Source: Saccharicrinis sp963677655
GTDB lineage: Bacteria; Bacteroidota; Bacteroidia; Bacteroidales; Marinilabiliaceae
DNA length: 64,000 nt
Strand: one strand, 5' to 3'
Assembly: GCA_963677655.1 (NCBI GenBank)
Contig: OY782088.1
Shown here piece by piece: positions 27,901 to 36,455 of this stretch. The notes beneath the pieces were generated by a model. The model had not been told where the DNA came from, did no database searches, and saw only the letters and a program-made list of their open reading frames with translations. Position 1 is the first letter of the stretch; every line of letters begins with the position of its first letter. The position numbers and the translations under genes are program-made.

Positions 27901-30900
27901 AGAACTCAATTGGAGCATCTACAAGTAATGAGTTTATGTGGAATAAGGATAACACACAAACTACGTCTAAAACATACCAATTTAATTTTTCAACAAGTGA
28001 AGATCCTGCTTTTGTAGGTTCAATGGGAGATGTATATTTTGGACATGGAACAAACATCTTCTATGGAGCAGCAACCGGTGTAAAAATTATTACGGATGAT
28101 GCAGGTGTTGTTGTTGATGGACAAGGTTATTCTATTGGAACCAAAAAATCTGTTTATACAGGTAAAAGTTCAGGTACTGAATTTGTTTATACGCAAAATC
28201 ATATTGAAAATTATCTGATTCCGAACCTAATAGAGCTTAGAAATGCACTTTTTGATGGAGTAAAATATATTTCTAAGTTGGATGAAAGTGATGAAAGGTA
28301 TGGTTTAAGCAATGATGATCCTTTATTTGAAGGAGCATCAGTTGATACTACTGATACATATATTGACGGAGTATCATATACGTTTACTCCGGATGGAGAA
28401 AACTATACTGACTCAATTTATTTTTACAATGAAATCATCAATAATTGGAAACAGCAAATTGCATTAAACGAAGAGCTAAAGGTAAATGCTGTGGCAGATG
28501 ATGATCCTAATAATAAGCATACTAATATCTCATTTGATGCTGGTGCAATAGTTGAGTCTTCTGTAACTACTGATACATCAGATGTATTTACAAGTACATA
28601 TGATTGGTCTATAGATGCAGGTGTGGCTGCAGATCTTGGTTTTACAGTAAACGGCTTTGGTATGAAGGTTTCTGTAACTGAACGTTATCATAAAGGAGGA
28701 ACAAGCTCTAATGAAACAGAAGAAACAAGCAGTGAAACTATTGGATTTGTATTGGCAGATGAGGATCAGGGAGACTATTTCTCTCTTGACGTGAAAAAAG
28801 ATACCTGGGTTGGAGCACCTGTGTTTGTTCTTCGAGGTGGACAGTCAAGTTGTCCATTTGAGGGCATTGAAAAAACAAAGTACTTTGAGCCAGATGAACA
28901 TGTATTAAATAATGCAACCATGCAGATAGAAATGCCTGTTCTTAATGCAGAAATATCAATGGTTACTAATGTTCCGGAGAACTTAGCTGCTGTGTTTACA
29001 TTAAAATTATCAAATGTAAGTGAAGTTGGTGCTGATGGATGGTACGGTGTTTTTGTGGATGCGGCATCAAATCCGGATGGAGCAGTGGTTAAAATGGACG
29101 GTAGTAACTTAACTAATGGAATGTCTATCTTAATTCCTGCAGGCCAAACCGTTTCAAAAACCATTACAGTAGAAAAAGGTAAGGCGGAAGTGAACGATTA
29201 TGAAAACCTTCATATTATTATGCATTCACTTTGCCAGTTTGATCCTACTGATGATGTAGATGATATCGCAGATACTGCAACTATATCGGCATACTTTATT
29301 CCTGCATGTACTAAAGTTAATTTGGCCGAGCCACTTGATCAATGGACAGTAAATGTTGATAATAATAATGAGTTGCCTATTAAGATTGATGGTTATGATG
29401 TGAATCATAGTACATTCGAAGATTTCATGTTCCAATACAAGCCTTCGGAAAGTAGTTCGTGGATTACAGTAAAAACATTCGTAAACCGTACTGTTGAAGA
29501 AGAAGAAACTGATATTATTGATATTAATGATCAACCAACTATATCATATGTTTGGGATATGAGTTCTCTTCAAAATAGGGAATATGATTTACGAGTTATT
29601 TCACACTGTATAGATGGTTCTACTTATGAATCGGATGTTGTAAGTGGTATTTTCGATAATAAACGACCTGAGTTATTTGGAACTCCTCAACCTGCTGATG
29701 GTATCTTAAGTGCTAACGATGAGATTATGTTATCGTTTGATGAAGATATTCAGGCCGGTTTGATTAGTAAAGCCAATATTTCAGTTACGGGTATTGAGAA
29801 CAATACAGACTTAAGAGATTTTGATTTCCTTCAACATAATGCGAGTCTTCATTTTGATGGAATATCTCAGAATATGACTGTTGCTCAGGATATCAATCTG
29901 AAGTATAGTCCGTTTACCTTTGAATTCTGGGCTAAACGAGAACGTATAGGTAAGGAATGTCTTGTTGCTCATGGAGATCCATCTAATGGTGGATTATGGA
30001 TTGGGTTTGATGATCAGGATCATTTCATGATGACAATCAATGGACAGGATATTTCAACAACAGAAACATTCTCAACAACAGATATCTATAATCATTATGC
30101 ATGTGTATTTAATAACAATAATGCTAATGGAGAAATTGAGGTTATGTTGATTGTTGCTTCTGGAGATGAAACGGCTATAGCTACAAAAATCTTAACAAGT
30201 AACTATTTCCAAAATGCACCTTTATCTGTAGCTTATTGTAGCTCTGATAACAGTGCTTTTAAAGGAAATATACATGATTTAAGAATCTGGAATCAAAGTT
30301 CAACTTCTTCTGAAGTACAAGCTCGACGATATACCATCTTGAATGGTTACGAAAAAGGCTTAATAGGAGCATGGCCAATGGATGATATGCAAGGTGACTT
30401 GGCTGAGGATATTGCTTTTAGTCGTCATGGACAGGTAAATGCAACCTGGCATACTAATAGTGAAGGATCTGCATTAGCTTTAAATGGTGGTTATGCTGTA
30501 TTTAATACTTCACAAATAGAGCTAAGCAGTAATGCCGACTTTACTATTGAATTCTGGTTTAAGTCAGGTATTCCTTCTGCTGATGAATATTTGTTATCTA
30601 ATGGAAAAGCGGATGGAACCGACGATGCTGAATTAAAGTGGGCTATTGTTGCAACTGCAGACAATACTATCAAAATTATGAACGATGGATCAGAGTTTGT
30701 TATCTCAGGAGCTAACAACTTAGATAATAACTGGCACCATATGGCTATCTGTGTTAATCGTCTTGGTAACATGGATGTTTACATTGATGGCACGTCAAAA
30801 TTCAGTACTTCATCTGAAAATGTAACAGGTTTGGGTGGTGCTAAATGTGTGCTGGGAGCACGTTATTGGCTTGATGTTACAGTTGAGTACTTTGATTCTT

Positions 30901-33179
30901 ACTTTAATGGTAATATTGATGAGGTGAGAATCTGGAATGCTGCACGAAGCCAGGATTTAATTCAAAATCATATGCATCATTCATTACGAGGTAATGAATT
31001 TGGATTGAAGGCTTACTTCCCATTTGAGGATGTAACTATTACTGATCCATCTCTGTCTACCTCAACAGTTAATAATATGACTCTTGATGACAATGGTATT
31101 GCTGGAGACTGTTCATTAGTGGGTTCCGCAGCATTCTCTGACGAAACGCCTGCTATTAAGATAGCTCGTCCGGTGAGTGATATACCTTTTAGTTTTACAA
31201 CTAATGGAAATCGTATATTGATTTCTCCAACTATTGATGATTCAAATATTGAAAATACCACATTAGATATTGCTGTCAATGGTATTTATGACTTAAATGG
31301 AAACCGTATGGAATCAACAGCTGCATGGAGTGCATTTGTCGATAAAAATCAATTGGTATGGGAAAAACAATCAGTAAGTTTAAGTACTTCTCCAGATGAG
31401 AATCTTGAATTTAAATTGGTTATTTATAATCAGAGTGGAGAAAAAGAATATTGGCAAATAGAAAATCTACCGGTTTGGTTAGATGCTGATATGGAACAAG
31501 GAACATTGGATCCTTTATCTTCACAAGAGGTTACATTTAGTGTAAATCCTGCAGTTAATATCGGCCAATATAGTCATGATATTTACTTAAACGGATCAAT
31601 GGACTTTAATGAACGTTGTACTATTAATTTATCAGTGAAGGATGAAGAACCAGAATGGAGTGTGAATCCTGCAGATTATGAAACTTCAATGACATTGATA
31701 GGTAAACTGAAAATTGCCGGAGAGTTTTCTACAGATGAAGGTGATATGGTAGGCGCATTTATTAATAATGAATGTAGGGGAGTTGCCAATGTACAGTATT
31801 TCTCTGATCAGGATATTTATCTGGTTAATCTGACCATTCATGGAGCATCAGACGAAGTGAGTCCTGTTAACCTGAGAGTATGGGATGCAAGCAAAGGTAA
31901 TTTATATACTATTGTTTCAACTTCTACTTGGTCTCAGGTAACATTTGACTTAGCGTTTGAGCAAAATGGTATTATCGGATTCCCATCTACACCTACATTA
32001 ATTGAAACTTCTGATAATATTGGAATTGAAATTCCGATAAAAGCAGGATGGAATTGGTTATCATTTAATTTGGTTTCGGATCAACTTGAAAATACCAATG
32101 CATTATTGACAGGTGTACATTCAGAAACTGATGATGTAATTAAATTTGACGCAATTTATGACGAGTTTGTTTCTCCTTATGGATGGGATGGTTCAATTTC
32201 AACCAGCGGTTATGATGTTACAAAGATGTACAAGCTGAAAAATAGCTATGCTGATACAATTCAGTTATCAGGTAATCCTGTATTAACTGCTGCATATCCA
32301 ATGACTATTAATCAGGGATGGAACTGGATTGGTTATACACCTCAGTATAAAATGCCGGTAAAAAGTGCATTAGCATATCATACGCCATCACAAAATGACC
32401 TGGTTAAGAGTCAGGCTAAATTTGCAATGTATGATGATATGCTTGGATGGATTGGTAGTCTTGAGTATATGGAACCTAATGCAGGATACATGTATTATAC
32501 GGCCAATGCAAATTCTGTAACATTTGTTTATCCTCAAGAAACGTTGTTCACAAAATCGGCAACAGTTGATGAGGACGATCAAAGTGGAGTTTCGTTTGTT
32601 GATCCTTCATACGAACATAATATGTCGGCATTGATAGAAGTATATAATACACCTGTTAAGAATGTTGAGAAATCCAGATTATTAGCAATTGTAGATGGAA
32701 AAATTGTTGGACAGGCCACTCCTGTTGTTGCTGGAGGAAAATATATTTATCCTCTTACTATTTCAGGTGCTTCTGATGATAAAGCATTATCGTTCAGGTT
32801 GGTTGACTCTGATTCGGAAACAGTTTATACTGCTGAAGAGGAAGAGACTTATCGTCCGAATGATATTCTTGGTTCTGTAAATAATCCATATGCTATTTCA
32901 TTCCCTGCAAATGCAGATGAGGAGAAACCTGTATTAGTTGCTCCGAATCCATTTGATGAATTTACCAGAATAAGTAACATTCCTGCTGATGTAACTAAAG
33001 TTGTTCTATTTGATATCAAAGGACAAATCATCAGACAATGGAGTAATACTGATTCCGGAGAAATTATGTGGGATGGTACATCTTATAATAACATCAATGT
33101 ACAATCAGGTATATATTTACTTAAGCTTTATGGTATTGATGATTATCAACAGATAAAAATTGTTAAGCTTAAAAACTAA
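24987..33179 (+). CDS. Giant LamG-domain surface protein with T9SS sorting domain (2730 residues)
   Basis: Signal peptide to about LRAQ (residue 22). Features in order: fibronectin-like region ~80-165; LamG/ConA-like domain ~205-385 (DEVKLWSKTLTNED); two carboxypeptidase-regulatory-like segments ~430-560; a long unassigned region ~600-1500; Ig-like SbsA-type segment ~1570-1610 (PQPADGILSANDEIMLSFDE); LamG 2 ~1615-1790 (HDLRIWNQ) and LamG 3 ~1830-2000 (DEVRIWNAAR); a WSVNPADYETSMT module ~2218-2330; two GWNW(L/I)-type units ~2355 and ~2445; T9SS type A sorting domain ~2645-2730 (VAPNPFDEFTRIS..., SGIYLLKLYG). LamG domains often bind polysaccharide or protein, so adhesion or surface binding is likely. 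It is flanked by the collar protein and a small module-sharing protein. Confidence 0.88.
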   Translation: MRMQRIFLFLLLMGCVSFLRAQKSPSITGNNTYNYKSETMSVSGMVGESYLNTTTTLLNSGNEFHIGFPYRFVYTQDAFKGDLQVSKGYYSNYIRLQWEIYDPEAVSQIKIYRRLLSEADKEFSLAATVSSQENSWQDQYAEPGLMYEYKVLADGIWDTEIMGINRVDGVGFRVTSATITGRVTYAGGNVVPGVKIVAEPEIENKEGEFSYNFPGDLYGLVRPENQPNLSEGASIQAWVKPTIKEGQADYPIFSIGTSLSFGIKHSGDENFVQVQMGDDTKLSEAIPDDVFNEYMQLSLTWDGKSKECQIYLNGDSLLQTSFTNGNVANANWLIGGSINGENYNYYSGYLDEVKLWSKTLTNEDVFSTFDSYQNPNNSYLAGYWKFNEGGGTNIYDISRTGNNFNENHGLIVKHGSEYGTYEEVYPSTERLGYKAVTDENGNYVIAGVAFSSGGSYFRVVPSLGVHRFDPTNKLLYISQESSVFNNIDFTDESSFTVTGKIFYKNTKFPVSDVYLKVDGSIVSDSKKQPIKTDENGEYTIDVPIGLHYISVEKNGHVFESVYWPALDENDNPTYFDFQDDLNGRDFSDTTKIKLVGKIVGGPIQGAKTTGSKVDPSKANIGVVNVTLTTERGFELWDEKTDVSFKTDATTGVYEVELIPEKFILKNDLSVKNDHYTFNRDEDKTTIDLSNKFTLQYTIDSVCVDSLVDDEFVQVFDHVDTTLVYNHNRDWVWRETPKLTVQNSDNDAYWGESIYTITNADETTTDIKLVQFNETTEEYEYTFDHPVFKQLQYYDLMIRATETYVNYDDLENIVYDDVPVNDGVVLVENQLANSNKSESIELNENGKAIHSFCGGMPLESSPFTQNINFKLKINDAFVAGADVEQACYLLGIKPSGGTNFVTGPDEVDFILRDPPGSNSYSYFEKGFITSNTKTESHTNGFGGDVDVLHLFGVELTTNVGGLGFSIQNKIESENSIGASTSNEFMWNKDNTQTTSKTYQFNFSTSEDPAFVGSMGDVYFGHGTNIFYGAATGVKIITDDAGVVVDGQGYSIGTKKSVYTGKSSGTEFVYTQNHIENYLIPNLIELRNALFDGVKYISKLDESDERYGLSNDDPLFEGASVDTTDTYIDGVSYTFTPDGENYTDSIYFYNEIINNWKQQIALNEELKVNAVADDDPNNKHTNISFDAGAIVESSVTTDTSDVFTSTYDWSIDAGVAADLGFTVNGFGMKVSVTERYHKGGTSSNETEETSSETIGFVLADEDQGDYFSLDVKKDTWVGAPVFVLRGGQSSCPFEGIEKTKYFEPDEHVLNNATMQIEMPVLNAEISMVTNVPENLAAVFTLKLSNVSEVGADGWYGVFVDAASNPDGAVVKMDGSNLTNGMSILIPAGQTVSKTITVEKGKAEVNDYENLHIIMHSLCQFDPTDDVDDIADTATISAYFIPACTKVNLAEPLDQWTVNVDNNNELPIKIDGYDVNHSTFEDFMFQYKPSESSSWITVKTFVNRTVEEEETDIIDINDQPTISYVWDMSSLQNREYDLRVISHCIDGSTYESDVVSGIFDNKRPELFGTPQPADGILSANDEIMLSFDEDIQAGLISKANISVTGIENNTDLRDFDFLQHNASLHFDGISQNMTVAQDINLKYSPFTFEFWAKRERIGKECLVAHGDPSNGGLWIGFDDQDHFMMTINGQDISTTETFSTTDIYNHYACVFNNNNANGEIEVMLIVASGDETAIATKILTSNYFQNAPLSVAYCSSDNSAFKGNIHDLRIWNQSSTSSEVQARRYTILNGYEKGLIGAWPMDDMQGDLAEDIAFSRHGQVNATWHTNSEGSALALNGGYAVFNTSQIELSSNADFTIEFWFKSGIPSADEYLLSNGKADGTDDAELKWAIVATADNTIKIMNDGSEFVISGANNLDNNWHHMAICVNRLGNMDVYIDGTSKFSTSSENVTGLGGAKCVLGARYWLDVTVEYFDSYFNGNIDEVRIWNAARSQDLIQNHMHHSLRGNEFGLKAYFPFEDVTITDPSLSTSTVNNMTLDDNGIAGDCSLVGSAAFSDETPAIKIARPVSDIPFSFTTNGNRILISPTIDDSNIENTTLDIAVNGIYDLNGNRMESTAAWSAFVDKNQLVWEKQSVSLSTSPDENLEFKLVIYNQSGEKEYWQIENLPVWLDADMEQGTLDPLSSQEVTFSVNPAVNIGQYSHDIYLNGSMDFNERCTINLSVKDEEPEWSVNPADYETSMTLIGKLKIAGEFSTDEGDMVGAFINNECRGVANVQYFSDQDIYLVNLTIHGASDEVSPVNLRVWDASKGNLYTIVSTSTWSQVTFDLAFEQNGIIGFPSTPTLIETSDNIGIEIPIKAGWNWLSFNLVSDQLENTNALLTGVHSETDDVIKFDAIYDEFVSPYGWDGSISTSGYDVTKMYKLKNSYADTIQLSGNPVLTAAYPMTINQGWNWIGYTPQYKMPVKSALAYHTPSQNDLVKSQAKFAMYDDMLGWIGSLEYMEPNAGYMYYTANANSVTFVYPQETLFTKSATVDEDDQSGVSFVDPSYEHNMSALIEVYNTPVKNVEKSRLLAIVDGKIVGQATPVVAGGKYIYPLTISGASDDKALSFRLVDSDSETVYTAEEEETYRPNDILGSVNNPYAISFPANADEEKPVLVAPNPFDEFTRISNIPADVTKVVLFDIKGQIIRQWSNTDSGEIMWDGTSYNNINVQSGIYLLKLYGIDDYQQIKIVKLKN

Positions 33180-33193
33180 AAGTTAAACTATAT

Positions 33194-33225
33194 AGTACTC
33201 CGGGATTTTTCCTGGGGTACTTTTT
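33194..33225 (+). terminator. Terminator after the giant LamG gene
   Basis: AGTACTCCGGGA pairs with TCCTGGGGTACT (two G-U pairs), followed by a T-run. The next gene starts 14 nt on, so read-through or a separate promoter is needed for it. Confidence 0.8.
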
Positions 33226-33239
33226 GTAAAAAAATAGAT

Positions 33240-33917
33240 ATGCATATTAAGCAAATAATAGTTCTGTTAATTGTCTTTATATCTGTAAATAGAATACATG
33301 CACAACCTTCTTGGTCGGTAAATAATGGAAGTTATGAAAACAACATGACTGTTACATGTGTTGTTAATTTAAATGGCACTTTGGTTGAAAATACCGAAGG
33401 GGTTATTGTTGGTGCTTTTGATGAAAATGAAAACTGTGTAGGGAGAGCAGAAGCTTTATATTATAATTCTGTTGAAAAATACAGAGTTCCTCTTGTGGTG
33501 TATTCTAATACAAATGGAGTTCAGATTCATTTTAAGGCATATCTTCCTGAACAAGAATCAGTGTATGATATAGTAACAACAATTTTGTTTAAAATTGATG
33601 GAGATCAAGGGAATTATGGAGTGCCTTATGAATTAGAGGCAGGTTCTATTAGTACGGGTATTAATAAAATAGATATGCTTGCTGAAGAGATTTCTATATT
33701 TCCTAATCCGGCTACGGATGTTATAAATATACAGTGTAGTTCAGAAGAGTACCCTTATAAAATAAACTTGTATAGCTTGACAGGAGAATTGATTGAACAA
33801 CGAAATAGTAGCAAAATAAATGAGATAATTAATATTGATAACTTAACTCATGGCACCTATTTGTTACAAATAATAAGTGACAAAGGAGTATTTGCAAAAA
33901 AGTTTATAAAGAAGTAA
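33240..33917 (+). CDS. Small T9SS protein sharing a module with the giant LamG protein
   Basis: 225 residues with a signal peptide (to about IHAQ, residue 22). Residues 23-120 (PSWSVNNGSYENNMTVTCVV..., GVIVGAFDENENCVGRAE) match the WSVNPADYETSMTLIGKL...GDMVGAFINNECRGVA module of the preceding giant protein near its residue 2218. The remainder is a T9SS type A sorting domain (EEISIFPNPATDVINIQ, YSLTGELIEQ, HGTYLLQIISDKGVFAKKFIKK). It looks like a stand-alone version of the module, displayed on the same surface. Function unknown. Confidence 0.82.
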   Translation: MHIKQIIVLLIVFISVNRIHAQPSWSVNNGSYENNMTVTCVVNLNGTLVENTEGVIVGAFDENENCVGRAEALYYNSVEKYRVPLVVYSNTNGVQIHFKAYLPEQESVYDIVTTILFKIDGDQGNYGVPYELEAGSISTGINKIDMLAEEISIFPNPATDVINIQCSSEEYPYKINLYSLTGELIEQRNSSKINEIINIDNLTHGTYLLQIISDKGVFAKKFIKK

Positions 33918-33940
33918 TTGAGCATTAAACGCCATAAATA

Positions 33941-33973
33941 AAAAAGCATTCTCAGTAAGAGGATGCTTTTTTT
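33941..33973. terminator. Bidirectional terminator
   Basis: AAAAAGCATTCTC pairs with GAGGATGCTTTTT (one G-U), with T-runs on both strands, between converging genes ending at 33917 (+) and 34011 (-). Confidence 0.88.
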
Positions 33974-34010
33974 ATATGTTAGACTTTCAACCTTTGACTT
34001 TCAACTTATA

Positions 34011-34637
34011 TCAGTCCAGTAATTTCAAGCTTTCAGTAGCTGCTTTATCTCCCGGGTTATATAGAAGAACTTTATGATATAATACTTTGGCTTCTCTTAC
34101 TTTTTTTAGATGAAAACTGGTATGAGCCAGCATGATTAATCCATCATAATCGAAAGGAAATAAATCGACTACTTTGCCAAAAAGTTTTTCTGCTTTTTCA
34201 AATTGTTTCAGGTTGAAATAGACTAATCCTAGTTGATAAAGAGCATAGGTATTGTTGGGTGCAATTTCAAGGATTTGGTTGTAATAATTAATCAACTCTG
34301 TTACGTTATTTGATGCGTTTAAGGGATAACAAATACCAAACTTTGGCTCAATGGCAAACGGTTTTAGTTTAATGGCTTGTTTGTAAAATTTTATGGCTTC
34401 TACATGCAATCCATTTAAATAATTAAGCCATCCCATCCGTAAATTGATTTCGTACGAATCTTCTTCATACACTTTATTTAAAGCTTCAATAGCTCCCGAA
34501 TAATCTTTGGCAGCTTCCTTTGTATAACTTACATTAAAGGCTTCGGATAATGCTTTGTAATGTGCATCCTGAGCAATTATTGATATTGTAATAAATGAAA
34601 TTACAATGCTTATAGTTACTATCCTTAAAGTTTCCAT
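34011..34637 (-). CDS. Exported TPR-repeat protein
   Basis: 208 residues with a signal peptide (TISIVISFITISIIAQ). At least four TPR units follow (for example YSGAIEALNKVYEEDSYEINLRMGWL, YALYQLGLVYFNLKQFEKAEKLF, YDGLIMLAHTSFHLKKVREAKVLY). It overlaps the upstream TPR/barrel gene by 13 nt and so is translationally coupled to it. Likely a periplasmic scaffold acting with that protein. Confidence 0.85.
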   Translation of the reverse strand: METLRIVTISIVISFITISIIAQDAHYKALSEAFNVSYTKEAAKDYSGAIEALNKVYEEDSYEINLRMGWLNYLNGLHVEAIKFYKQAIKLKPFAIEPKFGICYPLNASNNVTELINYYNQILEIAPNNTYALYQLGLVYFNLKQFEKAEKLFGKVVDLFPFDYDGLIMLAHTSFHLKKVREAKVLYHKVLLYNPGDKAATESLKLLD

Positions 34638-35941
34638 ACTATACCTCCCGTAACATTAAAGTTTGAATACGATTGTTGATTTTGTCGGTTTGTGATATCA
34701 TCTGTAGGAACAAAAAACGACTCCGAATTAAAGATTCCGGCATTAAAAATGATTTGTAAGTGCGAATTTTTAATCAAAAATATCTGAGTCAGGTTATATA
34801 GGTCTTTTGTTCCTTCCAAACCATTCCATAATCCTCCTGTTGAAGTATCGTAGAAATTATGAAATTTTGGAAATGTACCTGATGCTTCCATCCACCAGTA
34901 ATTGCTGACCTTAAAACCGATGAGGTGTCTGTGAATAAAGTTGGATAAAGAAACTCCCTGAACATCCTGATTCTGAAAATATCCATCGAAACCATAATAT
35001 AGGTTTAAGTTTCCATTAGGAAACAGCGCAAAGTGAGTTCCGAATTGATTTTGATCAGCCATATTCATTTTTCCTATGGTATAGGAAACGCCTAGCCTAA
35101 AAAAACTAAAGTCTTTGGTGATGATACCTCCGTAAATATCTGACGATTCTGTATAATCGGCATAACCTGAAACATTTGATGGTATTTTAAAATATTCATG
35201 GTTAAATACAGGTATTACATTGAGCCCATTTGAAATTCTGATCTGTAATTGAGCATTGTAATTCCATTGATACAGATCTTGTTTTTCCTGTTCGTATAAA
35301 CTTCCATCATAGGTAATAAAACTATGTTCGCTCTTTTTTAAGAAGGATAGGTTATGATGAAGTATGATATTTCGGGCGATTCTGTGACCTAAATAAGCTG
35401 AAGTAATTGTATAGTTATTTGTTGTTTTTAGTATGCCATCTGTATCAAGATGAGGATTCATGTTGATTTGAGTATTGTCGGGATTACCTGAATTATAAGT
35501 AAAGAATAATCCGGCTCCAACTAATCCGTTTTTGTATTTGGTGTACAATACCGTATTGTTTAACGAATCCAGTTTTGAAGAAGTCGCTTGCGCATCGTAA
35601 GAACGGCCTGAGTATTCATAGGCATACATTAAATACATCAATGCATAAGGATCATCAGGTACAAACTCCAAAGCTTTTCGATAATGCTGTATGGCGAATC
35701 GATATTGTTGTTTTTGAAAATGAGCCCATGCAATGCGCATTCGTAAATAATAAAAATCAATGTTATTATTGATTGTCTCTTTACATTCCTTAATCAGTTT
35801 GTTCCAGTCTCCGCTAAGGTATGTTGCATACGTTAGAGAGTCGGCTTTTGCATATTCTTCTTTGCTTTGAGCATGAGTTGAAGATGCTCCAATAATTAGA
35901 AGTAATGCAATGATTGTATATGTTAGTTTTTTAGTTTTCAT
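34625..35941 (-). CDS. TPR plus outer-membrane beta-barrel protein (YaiO-like arrangement)
   Basis: 438 residues with a signal peptide (to about STHAQ, residue 25). Residues ~30-130 form TPR-like helices (YYLRMRIAWAHFQKQQYRFAIQHY, DPYALMYLMYAYEY). The rest is a run of amphipathic strands (GLVGAGLFFTYNSG, RIARNIILHHNLSFL, GLNVIPVFNHEYF, FSFFRLGVSYTIGKM) ending FNVTGGIVWKL, consistent with an outer-membrane barrel. It is the first gene after leader element copy B, whose end is 27 nt upstream of this start, and is followed by an overlapping TPR gene. Confidence 0.82.
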   Translation of the reverse strand: MKTKKLTYTIIALLLIIGASSTHAQSKEEYAKADSLTYATYLSGDWNKLIKECKETINNNIDFYYLRMRIAWAHFQKQQYRFAIQHYRKALEFVPDDPYALMYLMYAYEYSGRSYDAQATSSKLDSLNNTVLYTKYKNGLVGAGLFFTYNSGNPDNTQINMNPHLDTDGILKTTNNYTITSAYLGHRIARNIILHHNLSFLKKSEHSFITYDGSLYEQEKQDLYQWNYNAQLQIRISNGLNVIPVFNHEYFKIPSNVSGYADYTESSDIYGGIITKDFSFFRLGVSYTIGKMNMADQNQFGTHFALFPNGNLNLYYGFDGYFQNQDVQGVSLSNFIHRHLIGFKVSNYWWMEASGTFPKFHNFYDTSTGGLWNGLEGTKDLYNLTQIFLIKNSHLQIIFNAGIFNSESFFVPTDDITNRQNQQSYSNFNVTGGIVWKL

Positions 35942-35968
35942 CTGTTTATATTTTATTTTTTAAGGTCA

Positions 35969-36032
35969 GATGGAACTCGCCAAATTTGAACATTCCCCTG
36001 TGCGAGAAAGCCTTTCTCATGGCTCGTTTCAT
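35969..36032 (-). ncRNA. Structured 5' leader element, copy B
   Basis: A 64-nt copy read on the minus strand: starts ATGAAACGAGCCATGAGAA (from 36032) and ends GGCGAGTTCCATC (at 35969), 27 nt before the start at 35941. Outer arms ATGAAAC/GTTCCAT pair around one A-C; the tandem GA/GA mismatch is present; the inner stem is GCCA/TGGC; the apex is the hairpin GAGAAA-GGC-TTTCTC. The 27-nt spacer shares AAAATATAAAC with the spacer of copy D. Confidence 0.72.
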
Positions 36033-36455
36033 ATTGATATGAATTAAATATTTCAATATTGTTGGCACTTTGTTTCTTAATAAAATTATTTGCTAAATTT
36101 TACGCCCTTTGCCTTTAAACCTTTTTTTATTCTTCTTTTCCTTTTTTCCTATTTCCTTTTGAGTTTTTCGCTCAAGCCGCTGGGCTTCTACTTTTCGCTA
36201 CAGCTCGAAAAGTAGACAAAAGAGCCACCGGCTGCACCTGCCTCGCTAGTCAATACTACAGGATTTTTTCTAAAATCACTGAACTTGCTCTTCGTTCCTC
36301 AGAGCTTCAAACAACACTGATTTTAAAGAAAAACTCCTTTGATTGACTGTTCTCCAGCTGATGCCAGGGTGTCGTCTTAAGAGCTAGAGGTTATCATGTT
36401 GAAAGAAATAATCTTCCTTTCTCCTTGTTCCATGTTCCTTTCTTCTTGTTCCATA
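36033..36455. other. Intergenic region with a perfect inverted repeat
   Basis: About 420 nt without a gene. CTACTTTTCG (36188-36197) and CGAAAAGTAG (36206-36215) form a 10-bp perfect stem with an 8-nt loop. The surrounding 36140-36390 is distinctly richer in G+C than the flanks, has no ORF, and looks like a dispersed intergenic repeat. Its second copy is not in this window. Confidence 0.5.

Noticed and set aside
27746..31279. Several 88-129-codon minus-strand ORFs within the giant LamG gene
   Set aside because: All are antisense shadows of a continuous 2730-codon frame with clear domains.
35942..36032. A 28-codon ORF (beginning M-K-R-A-M-R) through leader element copy B, with a partly similar one in copy A
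   Set aside because: Copies C and D hit stop codons within a few codons of the same ATG, whereas base pairing is kept in all four; structure explains the conservation better than a peptide.
36188..36215. Perfect inverted repeat as a terminator for the TPR/barrel operon or the UT-M23 gene
   Set aside because: It lies upstream of the minus-strand TPR operon and about 240 nt downstream of nothing on that strand except the UT-M23 stop, with no T-run; more likely part of a dispersed repeat.
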